Source of the DNA: Bremerella sp. TYQ1
GTDB taxonomy: Bacteria; Planctomycetota; Planctomycetia; Pirellulales; Pirellulaceae
Length of the DNA stretch: 64,000 nt
Direction of reading: 5' to 3'
NCBI RefSeq assembly: GCF_020150455.1
Contig: NZ_CP083740.1
Coordinates: 682,001 to 746,000, forward strand
The translations under genes were made by a program, and so were the position numbers. A model generated the notes under the pieces. That model saw only the letters and a list, made by a program, of their open reading frames with translations. It made no database searches and was not told the DNA's origin. Every line of letters starts with the position of its first letter. Positions within the stretch are counted from its first letter, which is position 1. This document shows positions 28,736 to 37,896 of the stretch, piece by piece.

Positions 28736-29381
28736 CCGAGGCAATCCGCGACTTTCGGGTGACGCATTCTTTCAGAGCTTGCCGGGCACGGAAGACTAAG
28801 AGCTTGACGGCGCCTTCGCTACGTCGCATCTTGTCGGCAATTTGGGCCATTTTGAGGCGAGCGAAGTAATGCATCTTCAACGCTTCGTGTGCGGAATGGC
28901 CGAGATTATCGATACAGGAGTGTAGCCAGGCATGGACGGTCCGGTAATCGGAAGGATCGTCTTCGGTCAGAGCGTCGAGTTCTAAACAAAGTTCGGTCCA
29001 CTCGACTTCCTTGCGGCGTTTGTTGCGGCGAATGTGTTCCCGCAAAACGTTCCGGGCAACTCCCAGCAGCCATGGCCGAACCGGAACATCGCCACGAAAT
29101 CGAACTTTTCCGGCCAGGCAGCGGAGAAACACTTCCTGGCAAAGATCATCCGCATCGGTTGGGTCGACCATCCGCGAGCGGAGGTAGCCGAAGACGAACC
29201 CTTGCTGACGCTGGACGAACGCACCGAGTGCCTCGCGATCGTTGTTTTGAATCGCTTGGATTAACAACGCATCTTCCTCGGCGACCTTGGCACGGTCGTA
29301 TTCCACGAACGCGGACTGCGCATGCGTCGCGACCTCGTGGGCTTCGCTTGCCGTCTTTGTTGCGGAAGGAGGTGATGCCAT
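28728..29381 (-). CDS. ECF-type RNA polymerase sigma factor
   Basis: 217 residues from ATG 29381. A start at 29465 is rejected because a good promoter lies between it and 29381. Region 2: VDPTDADDLCQEVFLRCL with PVRPWLLGVARNVLREH; region 4: LGHSAHEALKMHYFARLKM then the HTH AQIADKMRRSEGAVKLLVFR. The N-terminal 40 residues are Ala/Ser-rich. It is transcribed with and overlaps the giant PQQ protein, which is the expected place of an anti-sigma factor. The RNA polymerase recognition motif of its own promoter is not evident. Confidence 0.92.
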   Translation of the reverse strand: MASPPSATKTASEAHEVATHAQSAFVEYDRAKVAEEDALLIQAIQNNDREALGAFVQRQQGFVFGYLRSRMVDPTDADDLCQEVFLRCLAGKVRFRGDVPVRPWLLGVARNVLREHIRRNKRRKEVEWTELCLELDALTEDDPSDYRTVHAWLHSCIDNLGHSAHEALKMHYFARLKMAQIADKMRRSEGAVKLLVFRARQALKECVTRKSRIASDE

Positions 29382-29435
29382 TGAGAAACTCGGTGGGACA
29401 AAGGCGGGCCAGGATCGTCGACCGATCGTTCTTAA

Positions 29436-29465
29436 ATCATATAAGAGAAGGAGCAATTTTCGCAA
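29436..29465 (-). promoter_or_regulatory. Promoter of the sigma/PQQ operon
   Basis: On the minus strand TTGCGA (29465-29460) is 18 bases from TATGAT (29441-29436), giving a predicted start about 48 bases before ATG 29381. It looks like a housekeeping promoter. Confidence 0.55.
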
Positions 29466-29496
29466 ACGATTCGTTTGATTCTTCTTATATCGCGCG

Positions 29497-29533
29497 AGAA
29501 AAAAGCGGAGCCGTCGGTAGGACGGCTCCGCTT
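29497..29533 (-). terminator. Intrinsic terminator of the Gfo/Idh/MocA gene
   Basis: Perfect 13-base stem (29503-29515 with 29521-29533), 5-base loop. On the minus strand it is followed by a T-run, 32 bases after the oxidoreductase stop. Confidence 0.9.
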
Positions 29534-29564
29534 ATGCGTTTTCAGGAAGTTACCGAGGTGCGAC

Positions 29565-30917
29565 TTAGATCAAGTCGGCCCAACCTTCGCGGTACTTAGG
29601 CTTGATGATTTCAGCCACTTCCGGAGCGTTCTTAGCTTCCAGGTTCTTCGCATCCCATTCGATGACTTTACCCTTGCCCGATTCGCCGGTTGTCCAAACG
29701 GACAGGTTGCCCAACAGAATGGTTTCGGACAGAGGACCAGCGTAGTTCGGGAAGTTGGACATCGGTTCTGGACCGCCCTTGATACCTTCCACGAATTCCT
29801 TGAAGTGACCTGGCGATCGCGGAATCGATTCTTCTGGGCCTTCGTAATCCTTGAACTTCTCTTCCGGAAGCAAGTGGAACTTGGCACCGTAATCGTTCGG
29901 CGAGTAGATCTTACCGGCGTCACCGATCAACAGGCTACCGCTGCTGGACAGCTTGCCGTTGTTCAGTGGCAGATCTTTGGTCAGTTCCGGAGCTGGAAGC
30001 TTACCACCGTCGTACCAGTACATCGTCAGTGGCGCGCGGCCGTTCAGTTCTGGGAACTCGAACTTAATGACCGACCACTTTGGATAGGTCTGACCGTTGT
30101 GGCCGGACGATTCGGCTTCAACCGAAACTGGGTCACGCAAGTTAAGAGCCATGAACGCCATGTTGAACGTATGGCAAGCCATGTCACCGAGAGCCCCGGT
30201 ACCGAAGTCCCACCAACCACGCCATTTGAATGGGTGATAAGCGTCGGCGTATTCACGGTAAGGTGCTGGGCCGATGAACATTTCCCAGTCGATGTGCTCA
30301 GGAACCGGTTGGGTTTCTGGCTTGGCGACGCCTTGCGGCCAGACTGGGCGGTTCGTCCAGACGTGAACTTCCTGCACGTTGCCGATGGCACCACCTTGGA
30401 TGATTTCCGAAGCACGACGAACGCCACGTTCGGCGGTACCTTGGTTGCCCATCTGCGTGACAACTTTGTTTTCCTTCGCGATTTCGCCAAGGCGACGTGC
30501 TTCCCAGATGCTGTGGGTCAGCGGCTTCTGCGTGAAGCAGTGCTTGCCCATCTTCATCGCCATGGCCGAAGCCGGCGCGTGCGAATGATCTGGCGTGCTG
30601 ACGGTGACGGCGTCGATCTTGTCGCCCATTTCGGTCAGCATTGCGCGGTAGTCAGTGTACTTCTTCGCGTCGGGATAGCGGACAGCCGCTTGTTCGAGGC
30701 GTTCTTTGTCGATGTCGACAATGGCAACCATATTGCCGGCACGACCAGCGTCATTCGAGTCGCTCGAGCCCTTACCGCCGATGCCGATACTGGCAAAGTT
30801 GATTTTCTCGTTGGGGGATTTGGTTTCTTGGGCTTGCACGCCAGCAGCGGCCCAGAAGCCGGCACCGGCCGCGGCCGTCAGCTTCATGAAGTTACGACGA
30901 TTCTGGCTAGAACTCAT
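29565..30917 (-). CDS. Tat-exported Gfo/Idh/MocA-type oxidoreductase
   Basis: 450 residues. N-terminus is a twin-arginine signal (NRRNFMKLTAAAGAGFWAAA). The Rossmann part begins NFASIGIGGKGSSDSNDAG, followed by VAIVDIDKERL; the family EKP motif is TQKPLTHSIWEAR, and the C-terminal alpha/beta half carries WDFGTGALGDMACHTFNMAF. Members use NAD(P) to oxidise or isomerise sugars and inositols; planctomycetes have dozens of periplasmic versions. AGGAG is 8 bases from the ATG. Alone, with a terminator and a 268-base upstream region. Confidence 0.9.
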   Translation of the reverse strand: MSSSQNRRNFMKLTAAAGAGFWAAAGVQAQETKSPNEKINFASIGIGGKGSSDSNDAGRAGNMVAIVDIDKERLEQAAVRYPDAKKYTDYRAMLTEMGDKIDAVTVSTPDHSHAPASAMAMKMGKHCFTQKPLTHSIWEARRLGEIAKENKVVTQMGNQGTAERGVRRASEIIQGGAIGNVQEVHVWTNRPVWPQGVAKPETQPVPEHIDWEMFIGPAPYREYADAYHPFKWRGWWDFGTGALGDMACHTFNMAFMALNLRDPVSVEAESSGHNGQTYPKWSVIKFEFPELNGRAPLTMYWYDGGKLPAPELTKDLPLNNGKLSSSGSLLIGDAGKIYSPNDYGAKFHLLPEEKFKDYEGPEESIPRSPGHFKEFVEGIKGGPEPMSNFPNYAGPLSETILLGNLSVWTTGESGKGKVIEWDAKNLEAKNAPEVAEIIKPKYREGWADLI

Positions 30918-31110
30918 CTACAATATCTCCTCGTTGTAATGGCAAATCCGATGCTTGTGACGGGCCAAATGCTTGAAAAGAATTACAAAGCGGCTGGGTC
31001 CGAAAAAGCCGTCGTTAGCTAAAAAAGGAAAGGCTGGAAGGGAGTCGGAGCGGAAGGAAACGGGGCGTGATAGCCCATGTTCGCTGTCTCGAAATAGACC
31101 CCTCATGCAC

Positions 31111-31134
31111 CGCCTAAGTTGTCAACTTAGCGGT
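31111..31134. promoter_or_regulatory. Palindrome CTAAGTTGtCAACTTAG in flanking GC hairpin
   Basis: Eight-base arms are perfect around one T, with outer CCG/CGG pairing after a one-base bulge. There is no T-run on either side, so an operator upstream of the oxidoreductase is likelier than a terminator of mnmE. The binding protein is unknown. Confidence 0.45.
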
Positions 31135-31185
31135 TAGGTAAGTCTTATGCAATCAATCCCGACACAGAAATTCAAGATAATCGGT

Positions 31186-32544
31186 CTATTTCCCAATGCA
31201 AAATCGGGAGAAAATCACGTCCAACACGTCATCCGTATAGACCGCACCGACCACTTCCGCCAATTGAGAAATAGCGAAACGAATCTCAGAAGCTATCAAT
31301 TCCTCTGAGTGATATTCCGCGATACCATCCAAACAGGTGGAAAGGCCCTGGAGTGTTGCCTCGATCGCTCCCAGGCACCGTACCGCCGTGTTCGGGACTA
31401 AATCGCTGCCGGTCAGCTCTAGCTCGGCCAATCTTGCGAGAATCGCATTTTGTAAGGCTTTAACGCCTCGTAGAGTTTTTGTACTCGTTGCGAATGAGGC
31501 GAATTCAGGGCAATCGAACACTTCGTCGTCACACTTCGTTGCCACGATTTGTAAACGTTCGAACGGAATTTGCTTGCCAAGTTCCAAGTCTTGCAGTGTC
31601 ATCCCAACTGGTCCGTCCACGCACAGTATTGCCAGGTCGCAATCCTCAGTCGCAAATCGGGTTTGGGCCTCCATAAATTTTCCCAAAACGTTATCGTCCT
31701 GGGCGTTTTCGTGGCCGGCCGTGTCGATCAATTCGATGTCGATTCCATGCCAATGAACCTTTCTGGAGATAAAGTCCCGCGTCGTCCCAGCCACGGGAGA
31801 GATGATCGCATCATCCGACTCGGCCAACGCATTGAAAAGGCTGCTCTTGCCCGCGTTAGGTAAGCCTAGCAAAACGACTTTGGGAACCGTTTGACCGAAC
31901 GTTCGGGAACGGATTTGCTGGTGCAGGGCGTCGAGTGATTGATAGATGCGCGTGACGCGCTCGTGAAGTGCTTCCATCGAAATAAATTCGATGTCTTCTT
32001 CTACGAAATCGAGGCCCGCTTCCAGCAGTGCCAAAAGTTCAATCAACTCGTTTCTGGCCAATTGCAGTGGCCCCGACAGGCCACCAGAGAGTTGACGCAG
32101 AGCCGATTGAAATCGCTGCTCGCCGGTAGCATCGATAACGCCCAAGACACCTTCGGCCTGAGTCAGATCAAGCCGACCGGCGAGGAAGGCCCGCATCGTG
32201 AACTCGCCAGGCTGGGCAAGTCGTGCGCCCTGTTGTCTGAGTTGCGCCAGGATAAGATCGGCAATCGGTCGACTGCCGAGCAGGTGAATTTCAACTTGCG
32301 GTTGCCGCGTATAGCTTCGATCCGTAGGCCAAATCCAGAAGTTGGCGGTCACAATCCGGTCGCCAGGAAGCTTGATGCCGGAGGTGATTCGTCTTGCCGA
32401 TTTCGACGGCACCGTTTCGACCGACTCAGCGATTGCCAAAGCGGTCGTTACGGCATCGCGGCCGCTCAGGCGAATGATCGATCTCGCCCCAATGCCTGGG
32501 GCGGACGAGATGGCGACAATCGTTTGTTCGAGGTCCATGGCCAT
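31186..32544 (-). CDS. mnmE: tRNA modification GTPase MnmE
   Basis: With MnmG, forms the cmnm5U modification at wobble U34 of several tRNAs. 452 residues. The N-terminal formyl-THF-binding domain starts MDLEQTIVAISSAPGIG; the GTPase domain carries G1 GLPNAGKSS, G3 DTAGHENA and G4 TKCD; the C-terminus ends with the diagnostic CIGK. Start is uncertain among TTG 32553, ATG 32544 and ATG 32538; AAGGAG sits just before the TTG. It follows yidC as in many bacteria. Confidence 0.95.
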   Translation of the reverse strand: MAMDLEQTIVAISSAPGIGARSIIRLSGRDAVTTALAIAESVETVPSKSARRITSGIKLPGDRIVTANFWIWPTDRSYTRQPQVEIHLLGSRPIADLILAQLRQQGARLAQPGEFTMRAFLAGRLDLTQAEGVLGVIDATGEQRFQSALRQLSGGLSGPLQLARNELIELLALLEAGLDFVEEDIEFISMEALHERVTRIYQSLDALHQQIRSRTFGQTVPKVVLLGLPNAGKSSLFNALAESDDAIISPVAGTTRDFISRKVHWHGIDIELIDTAGHENAQDDNVLGKFMEAQTRFATEDCDLAILCVDGPVGMTLQDLELGKQIPFERLQIVATKCDDEVFDCPEFASFATSTKTLRGVKALQNAILARLAELELTGSDLVPNTAVRCLGAIEATLQGLSTCLDGIAEYHSEELIASEIRFAISQLAEVVGAVYTDDVLDVIFSRFCIGK

Positions 32545-32575
32545 GGGGCTCAAGGATCTCCTTCATGCGTCGAAG

Positions 32576-34888
32576 CTATTTCTTCTTTTTCGCTTGGCGA
32601 ATCCGAGGTTGTTTAACCTCTTCCTTTTTCGCCTCAACGACGACCGGCATATTCTTCGGCTTAGGGAGCAGCTTACGCTCGACAATGCCCCAGATGCTGG
32701 ACGTGATGAAGTAAATACAAAGCCCCGACGGAACTTTGAAGAACATAACGCCCATGAAAATCATCATGATGGTCATGATGCGCTGCTGCATTGCCTGCTG
32801 TTCGTCTTGCGGCGGAGGCATGAACAACTTCTGCTGCACGAGGAACAGCGCCACGGTGACCAGCGGCAGAATGTTCAAGTAAGGGCCAAGGCTTGGGAAG
32901 CCGGTAGGACGCGACAGAAATTCTGGCATCCAATCGCCCCAATACAGCAATTGATCAGGGGCCGCCAGGTTCGAGCACCAAGAGATGCCTGGAATCAGCG
33001 GAGCTTGACGCAGTTCAAAGTCGACTGCCAAGGCGCGGTAAAGCCCGAGGAAGATCGGAAGCTGGATGAACATCATCAAGCACCCACCCACCGGGTTGAA
33101 GTTGTGCTTCTTGAACAGATCCTGCTGAGCTTTGAGGCGTCCTTCGGGATCGTCTTTGTATTGATCGCTGATCCGTTTGATTTCAGGAGCGAGGGCCTGT
33201 TGGATCTGCATGTTCTTAGCTTGCTTACGGCTGATCGGATGCATCGCACCACGAACCATCAGCGTCAGCACGATAATCGCCAGACCATAGTTTTGCAGCA
33301 CAGAATGAAGTGCGTGCAAGACAATCAGCAGGACTGAAGAGACCGGGCTGAACCAGCCGTAATACTCGACTTTTCCTAAGCCGTAATGCTGCAGCACTTC
33401 GGTCGTCTTGGGGCCGGCGAAGATACGGAAGTTTTGTGAGACGGCCTGACCGCCACCGATAGGATAGGCTCGACTCTGCAGAGCGAACGTGCAGTCCGTT
33501 TTTGGCTCGTACGTTTCATCGATCGGACCGATCGGAGCGGCGGTTGCCTGGGCCAGGTTGATTTCCGGGGTGCTCTTTTCATGGTCCAACAACAGCGTGC
33601 AATTGAAGTACTGAGCGTCCACGCCGGCATACTTCGTTTTGACATTGCTCTCTAAGTTGTAGAGCGGAGTGTTCGGGTCGGCACCTTCCTTTTGGGCTCG
33701 ATCGACGAGACTGTAAACGGTGAACAGCTCGTAGTCGCCACCATCTTCCGATTCCCACGTCACGTCGCGAATACCAGCGGTGCCAAAACCGTGGCTAATC
33801 TTATGGGCGTACCACCAACCTTCGAGCGGCAAGCCGGTTGGGCCAAGCTGTTTGTAGGCGACGCTTAGTGTGTCAGACGATTCATTGTGGATTTCCAGGT
33901 CGTAGTCGATATGGAAACCTTCCGCCGCGGTCATTTCGTCGGTGACTTTGGTAAGCCGGAACTTCTTGACCAATCGTAACTTCTTGTTGCTACCAAGTTC
34001 TTTTAAATCGCTCGGGTATAGGGTCAGCTCAAAATGAACTTCGTTGTCCGCGACTTGGTTCGTCTTCCAGTTGGCGTCGAACAGGGAAGGAAGGTTTTTG
34101 ATTTCTGAGAAACCTTCTTTTGCTTTCAGCGACCCAATCTGAGCCAGCGTGGTCAGAAAGGCGGGCGGATGATGCTTGACGGTCGGCAGGCCATCGGCAC
34201 CCTGAGGCACCATCGACATGTCTGGCTTAATCACTTCGATCGGGTGTTTCCGAAGGCCAATCGTGAACGCAAGCTTCTGTGATTCCCCTTCTTCACTTTC
34301 GGCCGGTCGCTGAACGACGACTTCGACTTCGCCGCGAGGCTTGGTTTTATGCATTACCTCTTGGAAGCTTTTGATCGTCGTGATCGGCTCGTCATTGACA
34401 GAGACAATCGTATCGCCGGGCTTCAAGCCATTTGAGGCCCCATCGGTTTTCGAAACGGCAACTGCGGCAGGAGTGCCGGGACCGACGACGTTGATCTTTA
34501 CCCCTTTTCCATCGGTTTCGTCGAAGGCAAGCTGACCGAGATAACCACCATCGTCGTCATGTTCATAACTTTGGTAACTCGGGTTACTCAGTTCAACGCG
34601 ATGGACGGAACCCCCTTTGGAGTCGAGCGTGACGAGCATTCGGTAGCCGTCGGCAGGATCAACCGAACCGAGCGTAGCGAACTCGCGGTCGTAAACAACT
34701 TTTTCTTCTTCAACCTGAGGAGCGTCTCCGTCACCTTCGATGGGTGTGATCCCGTCGGCGTCCGCTTCAACGAGTTCCTCTTGAGGGACTTCCGGTTCTT
34801 CGTCCGGCTTGTTCATGTTGTTCAAAAGATTGAACGTCAGAAACAGCGAAGCGGCAAGAAGAAGAAATGTGATGTGGCGCCGTTCCAC
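32576..34888 (-). CDS. yidC: Membrane protein insertase YidC with inserted PDZ domain
   Basis: 770 residues, longer than usual (about 550). N-terminal anchor MERRHITFLLLAASLFLTFN, an acidic linker, then a periplasmic beta-sandwich region, and C-terminal five-helix insertase core with VVLTLMVRGAMHPIS (conserved Arg) and GCLMMFIQLPIFLGLYRAL. Unusual: about residues 130-195 look like a PDZ domain (VVGPGTPAAVAV, GLKPGDTIVSVNDEPI, EVEVVVQRP) embedded in the periplasmic domain. The rest of the periplasmic domain resumes at about 245. It inserts Sec-dependent and independent membrane proteins; 22 bases upstream of mnmE. Confidence 0.95.
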   Translation of the reverse strand: MERRHITFLLLAASLFLTFNLLNNMNKPDEEPEVPQEELVEADADGITPIEGDGDAPQVEEEKVVYDREFATLGSVDPADGYRMLVTLDSKGGSVHRVELSNPSYQSYEHDDDGGYLGQLAFDETDGKGVKINVVGPGTPAAVAVSKTDGASNGLKPGDTIVSVNDEPITTIKSFQEVMHKTKPRGEVEVVVQRPAESEEGESQKLAFTIGLRKHPIEVIKPDMSMVPQGADGLPTVKHHPPAFLTTLAQIGSLKAKEGFSEIKNLPSLFDANWKTNQVADNEVHFELTLYPSDLKELGSNKKLRLVKKFRLTKVTDEMTAAEGFHIDYDLEIHNESSDTLSVAYKQLGPTGLPLEGWWYAHKISHGFGTAGIRDVTWESEDGGDYELFTVYSLVDRAQKEGADPNTPLYNLESNVKTKYAGVDAQYFNCTLLLDHEKSTPEINLAQATAAPIGPIDETYEPKTDCTFALQSRAYPIGGGQAVSQNFRIFAGPKTTEVLQHYGLGKVEYYGWFSPVSSVLLIVLHALHSVLQNYGLAIIVLTLMVRGAMHPISRKQAKNMQIQQALAPEIKRISDQYKDDPEGRLKAQQDLFKKHNFNPVGGCLMMFIQLPIFLGLYRALAVDFELRQAPLIPGISWCSNLAAPDQLLYWGDWMPEFLSRPTGFPSLGPYLNILPLVTVALFLVQQKLFMPPPQDEQQAMQQRIMTIMMIFMGVMFFKVPSGLCIYFITSSIWGIVERKLLPKPKNMPVVVEAKKEEVKQPRIRQAKKKK

Positions 34889-35039
34889 GAGCGATGGTCC
34901 TTGGGATGAAGTTGCAATCGATGATGACGAGGCTTGTTAAAGTGCCCCAGGGGATATTACTAGCGGCAACGGAAAGCAAACCGTTGTCTCGCAAAGATGG
35001 ATGTGCCGCTTACCGGCGTTCGGCAGAGCGTTGACCAAT

Positions 35040-35129
35040 CCGCCCTATTCTCGCCTTAAATGGTCAGTTTGGAAACGCCACAACTCTTCTTCGCCAAGAG
35101 ATCGGCCATATTTGCGGAAAATAGGGCGG
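35040..35129. repeat. Inverted repeat CCGCCCTATT / AATAGGGCGG flanking 70 bases
   Basis: Perfect 10-base arms (35040-35049 and 35120-35129) between the metallophosphoesterase end and the yidC start. It may be a pair of operators, or a long stem, in the yidC upstream region. Confidence 0.4.
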
Positions 35130-35173
35130 TTTACGCAAATTATTGCGGGCTAAGGTTCAGTGGCTCTCAAATA

Positions 35174-35923
35174 TCAGTGCCCCTCGAATAATCGCTCGGC
35201 CTGCGAGTCGTCCAATTCGTCAATCGCGCGAATTTTCTCAGCAACCGTTTCAATCGGATATTCTACGCGACGGAACTGGACCGTTTTCTCGTCAACGATC
35301 ACGTAGCAGCTGCGGGGATTACCATCTCGCGGCTGGCCAACGCTTCCGACGTTAATCATCGCTTTGTCGCCGTTGAAGTGGTACGTGCTGTCCTCGAAAT
35401 CAGTCGGGCTCATGAACTGAGCCGATTCGTAAAAAACACCGGGGACGTGGGTGTGTCCCTGGAAGCAAACATTCGGAATCAGCGCGAATATCTTTTCCAA
35501 TTTCTTTGGGTTGTAGATATCTTCCGGGAAAACGTATTCGCACAACGGATTCCTCGCGGAACCATGCACAAACATGCGCCGATCTTGCGTGTGAGTTCGC
35601 GGAAGTCCACACAAGTAATGCCAACGACTGAGCGTTTCGTCCTGGTCTTCGCCAGATTCCAGCTGCTTTCGCGTCCAGAAAATGGCTTGTTCCGCCCCAT
35701 GGCTGAATCCTTCCGGATCGAACAGGGCTGCCTGATCGTGATTGCCGAGAATGCACAGATCGAACGTGCGCACAATGTCGACACATTCCCGCGGATTAGG
35801 CCCATACCCGACGACATCGCCCAGGCAGAAGATCTGATCGACGCCCTGCGACTCGATGTCCTTGAGGACAGCCTGAAGGGCGTCGAGATTGCCATGAATA
35901 TCGCTGACAACTGCCGTTTTCAT
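35174..35923 (-). CDS. Metallophosphoesterase (paralog 1)
   Basis: 249 residues starting MKTAVVSDIHGNLDALQAVL at ATG 35923; a start at 35992 would overlap the upstream gene and add an unlikely leader. Metal and phosphate motifs: DIHGN, GDVVGYGPNP, GNHD, GHTHVPG and a C-terminal [11 protein letters not shown]. YfcE/diadenosine-polyphosphatase-like size. Closely similar along its length to the neighbouring gene (e.g. YGPNPRECVD vs [16 protein letters not shown] vs WTRDQI), indicating a tandem duplication. Likely a cytoplasmic phosphatase; substrate unknown. Divided from paralog 2 by 55 bases. Confidence 0.88.
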   Translation of the reverse strand: MKTAVVSDIHGNLDALQAVLKDIESQGVDQIFCLGDVVGYGPNPRECVDIVRTFDLCILGNHDQAALFDPEGFSHGAEQAIFWTRKQLESGEDQDETLSRWHYLCGLPRTHTQDRRMFVHGSARNPLCEYVFPEDIYNPKKLEKIFALIPNVCFQGHTHVPGVFYESAQFMSPTDFEDSTYHFNGDKAMINVGSVGQPRDGNPRSCYVIVDEKTVQFRRVEYPIETVAEKIRAIDELDDSQAERLFEGH

Positions 35924-35978
35924 CGTTGCCTCGGTCTTGCTCGGTGCTAATAGCGGCTGGCTGTCGGAGTTCCTGCGT

Positions 35979-36731
35979 TTATCGGCCGTCACGCAGGCGA
36001 TCGCCCAGCATGTTGTCGAGCTGAGGAGTATCGTAGATCTTTTTCGCGGTCACGCTTGGATCGTAATCAACACGGCGGAACACGACCGATTCGTCGGTCA
36101 AAATCACGTAACACGCGCGAGGATCGCCATCGCGCGGCTGTCCGACGCTACCGACGTTGAACAACGCCTTTTCGTCGCCGAAGCGATATTCGTGATCGCA
36201 TTCGTCAGGCCCGAAAAATTCGAGACTTGGCGTAAAAACCCCAGGAATATGCGTATGACCTTGGAAGCTGAACTGCTCGACGCGGTCGAACAAATTCTCC
36301 ATCTTCCGTTGGTTGTAAACGTCTTCGGGAAAGACGTACTCGTTGGTCGGATCACGCGGCGAACCATGCACGTAAAGTCGGCTCGGTTCCACATGCGTGC
36401 GGGGCAATTCCCCCAGGAAATCCCAACGCTCGTTAACGGCATTGGCGCCGCCGGACGAGTTATCGATCTGATCACGCGTCCACAAAATGGCGCGGAAGGC
36501 GACTGGGTTGAACCCCTCGGGGTCAAATAGAGCCGCCTGATCGTGGTTTCCGAGCAAGCACATCGCACACTTGCGACGCACCATGTCGAGACATTCCACG
36601 GGGTTAGGGCCATAGCCGATAACATCGCCCAAGCAGTAGATTTCACTAATCCCTTGCTGACGGATGTCGTCCAAGACCGCGTTTAAGGCTTCCAAGTTTC
36701 CGTGGATGTCGCTGATGAGGGCACGTTTCAC
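35979..36731 (-). CDS. Metallophosphoesterase (paralog 2)
   Basis: 250 residues, [20 protein letters not shown]. Same motif order as paralog 1: [19 protein letters not shown] ([15 protein letters not shown]), [18 protein letters not shown]. First gene of the pair; together they are read on the minus strand from the promoter at 36857-36885. Whether the two have split substrates is unknown. Confidence 0.88.
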   Translation of the reverse strand: MKRALISDIHGNLEALNAVLDDIRQQGISEIYCLGDVIGYGPNPVECLDMVRRKCAMCLLGNHDQAALFDPEGFNPVAFRAILWTRDQIDNSSGGANAVNERWDFLGELPRTHVEPSRLYVHGSPRDPTNEYVFPEDVYNQRKMENLFDRVEQFSFQGHTHIPGVFTPSLEFFGPDECDHEYRFGDEKALFNVGSVGQPRDGDPRACYVILTDESVVFRRVDYDPSVTAKKIYDTPQLDNMLGDRLRDGR

Positions 36732-37050
36732 GCCCGACTACCTTTCCGTTATTCAAGGTCTGGAGTCGATCTCGCCGCGGTTGTACGATGCATTCGCTTT
36801 TCGCGATGCGGCGAGTCTATTTCTAGGGAAGCCGTCGCAACCTGATATAGGATATAAATTTAGGTGGCAGCTTACCGGCGGTCAAGATAACCAAAAAACA
36901 ATGCACAAGACGCCTACTATGCCAGCACCGAAATGGCAACTCGATCCCGTGGCGGTCATCAGGTAAGATCGGCAAAATCAGCCACTGGTCGCCAACCTTA
37001 ACTCATTAAGGGGCGATCATTACCCCATCGTTCTGGTCAAGGAACCTCCC
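36732..37050. other. Divergent region between metallophosphoesterase and tsaB
   Basis: 319 bases. Holds the minus-strand promoter above. No repeat, RNA gene or short gene is seen. A plus-strand promoter for tsaB is not evident. Confidence 0.5.
36857..36885 (-). promoter_or_regulatory. Promoter candidate for the metallophosphoesterase pair
   Basis: Minus-strand TTGACC (36885-36880), 17 bases, TAAATT (36862-36857). The leader to ATG 36731 would be about 120 bases. Confidence 0.4.
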
Positions 37051-37734
37051 TTGAAGACTCTCGCTATCGATACCTCGACTCGGCAAAGCTCGCTTGCTCT
37101 TTTTATGGGCAGTGAACTTGTGGCATCGCAATGGCTCGACCCGGCGTTGCCTACAACACAAGCGATTACGCCACTTTTGCAGCAGTTGATCGAAGAGGCC
37201 GGGTGGAAGCCGTCCGAGCTCCAGCTTGTCATCGTCGCCCAAGGGCCAGGTTCCTTTACGGGGCTGCGCATCGGCGTAATGACTGCTAAGACAATCGCTT
37301 ACGTCGCAGGGGCTACCACCGTTGGCGTGAACACTTTGAGGACTATTGCTCAGCGCTGTGACGACCATGTGTCCCGTTTGCATGTGGTGATGGATGCTCA
37401 GCGGAAGCAGTTTTTTCATGCTGCGTTCGAGCGGAACGAGTCAGGCACTTACGTCGAAGTGCAACCGACGCAAATCGTGGATGACAAACAGTTTATGGAA
37501 TCGCTGGACGCCGGAGAATCGATCACCGGGCCAGGGCTGAAGAATAAATTATCGTTTCTGCCGGAAGGGGTTCGTGTCGTTGACGAGAACGAATGGGCTC
37601 CGACAGCCGAAGCCGTTGGCAGGGTTGGGGTTACGGACTTTCTCGCTGGTCGGTCCGATGACTTCTGGTCGCTCAATCCCAACTATTACCGCAAGAGTGC
37701 CGCCGAAGAAAAGTTGGAAAACGACTCTTCTTAG
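37051..37734 (+). CDS. tsaB: tRNA threonylcarbamoyladenosine biosynthesis protein TsaB
   Basis: 227-residue protein of the ASKHA fold that partners TsaD in t6A formation at position 37 of ANN-decoding tRNAs. It starts with TTG at 37051 behind AAGGA; no in-frame ATG upstream is better. N-terminal MKTLAIDTSTRQSSLALF and the TsaB motif IVAQGPGSFTGLRIGVMTAK are clear. Length is normal. Confidence 0.93.
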   Translation: MKTLAIDTSTRQSSLALFMGSELVASQWLDPALPTTQAITPLLQQLIEEAGWKPSELQLVIVAQGPGSFTGLRIGVMTAKTIAYVAGATTVGVNTLRTIAQRCDDHVSRLHVVMDAQRKQFFHAAFERNESGTYVEVQPTQIVDDKQFMESLDAGESITGPGLKNKLSFLPEGVRVVDENEWAPTAEAVGRVGVTDFLAGRSDDFWSLNPNYYRKSAAEEKLENDSS

Positions 37735-37743
37735 GGCGTCCTG

Positions 37744-37774
37744 TCTGCCCCAAGCAGATGTAGCGCGGGGCAGA
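37744..37774. terminator. Hairpin between convergent tsaB and hemL
   Basis: Eight-base stem TCTGCCCC/GGGGCAGA (37744-37751 with 37767-37774), 15-base loop, no T-run. Weak terminator at most. Confidence 0.3.
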
Positions 37775-37896
37775 ACTGGTCAATACATCACGAATAGTTC
37801 GCGCAAAGTATTTGGGTACTTGGTCAATACTTTGTTAAAATGCGCGTCGCAGCGATTCTTGGCGTTTTTCGCTGCGGCTCGTGATGGGCCGAAATC

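Noticed and set aside
29475..31022. Long open frame (515 codons) on the plus strand
   Set aside because: It is antisense to the Gfo/Idh/MocA gene, has no ribosome site or recognisable protein, and arises from codon bias of the true gene.
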